The translations under genes and the position numbers were made by a program. The notes beneath the pieces are model-generated. The model was not told where the DNA came from. It made no database searches and worked only from the letters and a program-made list of their open reading frames with translations. 64,000 bases of DNA from Albidovulum sp. (GTDB taxonomy: Bacteria; Pseudomonadota; Alphaproteobacteria; Rhodobacterales; Rhodobacteraceae): assembly GCA_020637635.1 (NCBI GenBank), contig JACKKB010000006.1:62001-126000 (forward strand). The letters are read 5' to 3'. Positions 63,277-64,000 of the stretch are shown here, in pieces; the first letter of the stretch is position 1; every line of letters begins with the position of its first letter.

Positions 63277-64000
63277 TCACATATGCAACGCGCGGCCGTA
63301 GGCGTCCAGCACCGCCTCGTGCATCATTTCCGAAAGCGTCGGATGCGGGAAGACCGTCTCCATCAGCTCGGCCTCGGTGGTCTCGAGCGTGCGGCCGACG
63401 ATGTAGCCCTGGATGAGCTCGGTCACTTCGGCGCCGACCATATGGGCGCCCAGAAGCTCGCCTGTCCTGGCGTCGAACACCGTCTTGATCAGACCCTCGG
63501 GTTCGCCGAGCGCGATCGCCTTGCCGTTGCCGATGAAGGGGAAGCGGCCGACCCGGACCTCGTGGCCCGCCTCTTTCGCCTTCGCCTCGGTCAGGCCCAC
63601 GCTTGCCACCTGGGGATGGCAGTAGGTGCAGCCGGCGATGGAATTGGGCTTGATCGGGTGCGGATGCCCGCCGGCGACAAGCTCGGCCACCATCACGCCC
63701 TCGTGGCTGGCCTTGTGGGCCAGCCAGGGGGCGCCGGCGATGTCGCCGATGGCAAAGAGCCCCTCGACGCCGGTGCGGCAGAATTCGTCGGTCACCACAT
63801 GGGTGCGGTCGATCTTGACGCCGAGCGCCTCGAGTCCCAGGTCCTCGACGTTGCCGACGATGCCGACGGCGGAAATCACCGTGTCGAACTCGGCCGTCGT
63901 GGTGCCCTTGGCATCTTCCAGATGCGCGGTGACCTTGCCGCCGGCCCGGTCGAGCTTCTTCACGGTGGTCTTTTCGAGGATCTTCATCCCCTGCTTGACG
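63277..64000 (-). CDS. lpdA: Dihydrolipoyl dehydrogenase (C-terminal part; gene continues beyond the window)
   Basis: The last 240 codons of the E3 flavoprotein of 2-oxoacid dehydrogenase complexes. Seen: V-G-I-V-G-N-V-E-D-L-G, the FAD/NAD region G-L-F-A-I-G-D-I-A-G-A-P, and the C-terminal dimerisation domain with F-P-H-P-T-L-S-E-M, whose His and Glu complete the active site of the other subunit. The N-terminal half, with the redox-active disulfide, lies beyond position 64000. Confidence 0.95.
   Translation of the reverse strand, partial: VKQGMKILEKTTVKKLDRAGGKVTAHLEDAKGTTTAEFDTVISAVGIVGNVEDLGLEALGVKIDRTHVVTDEFCRTGVEGLFAIGDIAGAPWLAHKASHEGVMVAELVAGGHPHPIKPNSIAGCTYCHPQVASVGLTEAKAKEAGHEVRVGRFPFIGNGKAIALGEPEGLIKTVFDARTGELLGAHMVGAEVTELIQGYIVGRTLETTEAELMETVFPHPTLSEMMHEAVLDAYGRALHM

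Overview
This 64 kb window is chromosomal DNA of a high-GC alphaproteobacterium, most likely a member of the Rhodobacteraceae. The basis is gene content and protein style rather than any database match: ChpT-type histidine phosphotransferase, a 3TM holin/GH108 muramidase pair of the gene-transfer-agent (GTA) type, DUF1127 and DUF3553 proteins, olsBA for ornithine lipids, tandem GAPDH genes separated by a micro-protein, a zapA/coiled-coil pair like Caulobacter zapA/zauP, a fused indolepyruvate oxidoreductase, and an alphaproteobacterial SOS box (GAAC-N7-GAAC) ahead of uvrA. I see no rRNA, tRNA, CRISPR array, transposase or integrase. About 90% of the sequence is protein-coding.

Layout. 1-4.4 kb: esterase, base-excision glycosylase and MocR regulator (overlapping minus-strand operon) divergent from a DUF1127 gene, then PhzF. 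4.5-7 kb: rpsI-rplM with a terminator and a promoter, thioesterase, crotonase. 7-13.3 kb: M32 carboxypeptidase, heme A synthase, RNA methyltransferase, TfoX-like, ThiE-like, then olsA-olsB. 13.4-19.8 kb: DUF3553, chpT, proA-proB-obgE, a GNAT, rpmA-rplU. 19.9-25.4 kb: GFA protein, iron alcohol dehydrogenase plus thioesterase, an EF-G-like GTPase, crotonase. 25.5-29.8 kb: ccmH, ccmF, the GTA-type holin and endolysin, ccmE. 29.9-37 kb: murI, indolepyruvate oxidoreductase with its divergent LysR regulator, a candidate small RNA, a glycine-repeat exported protein. 37-41.4 kb: purL, bolA, grxD, a MliC-like protein, zapA and its coiled-coil partner. 41.6-50 kb: transketolase, DUF808, gap-microprotein-gap, amidase, coaD, CBS protein. 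50-57.2 kb: valine/isobutyrate catabolism (LysR, mmsA, isobutyryl-CoA dehydrogenase, 3-hydroxyisobutyryl-CoA hydrolase, mmsB) interrupted by a YkgJ-type and a CTERM-sorted protein. 57.2-64 kb: a Crp/Fnr pseudogene next to a DUF2892 protein, uvrA, rhodanese, MFS transporter, and the 3' part of a dihydrolipoyl dehydrogenase gene.

How the genes work together: central carbon metabolism (tkt, two gap genes whose upstream regions share a TGTTA/TAACA operator), proline synthesis (proBA), cytochrome maturation (ccm, ctaA), division (zapA/zauP-like) and valine degradation are the coherent modules. ChpT (the CckA-CtrA phosphorelay component that in relatives controls GTA production) and the GTA-type lysis genes occur about 15 kb apart.

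The most interesting signals are not extra genes but structure: (1) an 8-bp perfect hairpin that buries the ribosome binding site of the GTA-type endolysin; (2) seven separate short tandem-repeat tracts (units 11-42 bp, several perfect) at gene tails, in gene gaps or in linkers, one of which multiplies an SD-like GGGGAGG and another of which triplicates a stop codon; (3) a candidate small RNA with a CCUCCC single-stranded segment; (4) a matched set of operator-like dyads in several divergent intergenic regions; (5) a Crp/Fnr regulator apparently disabled by a one-base insertion.
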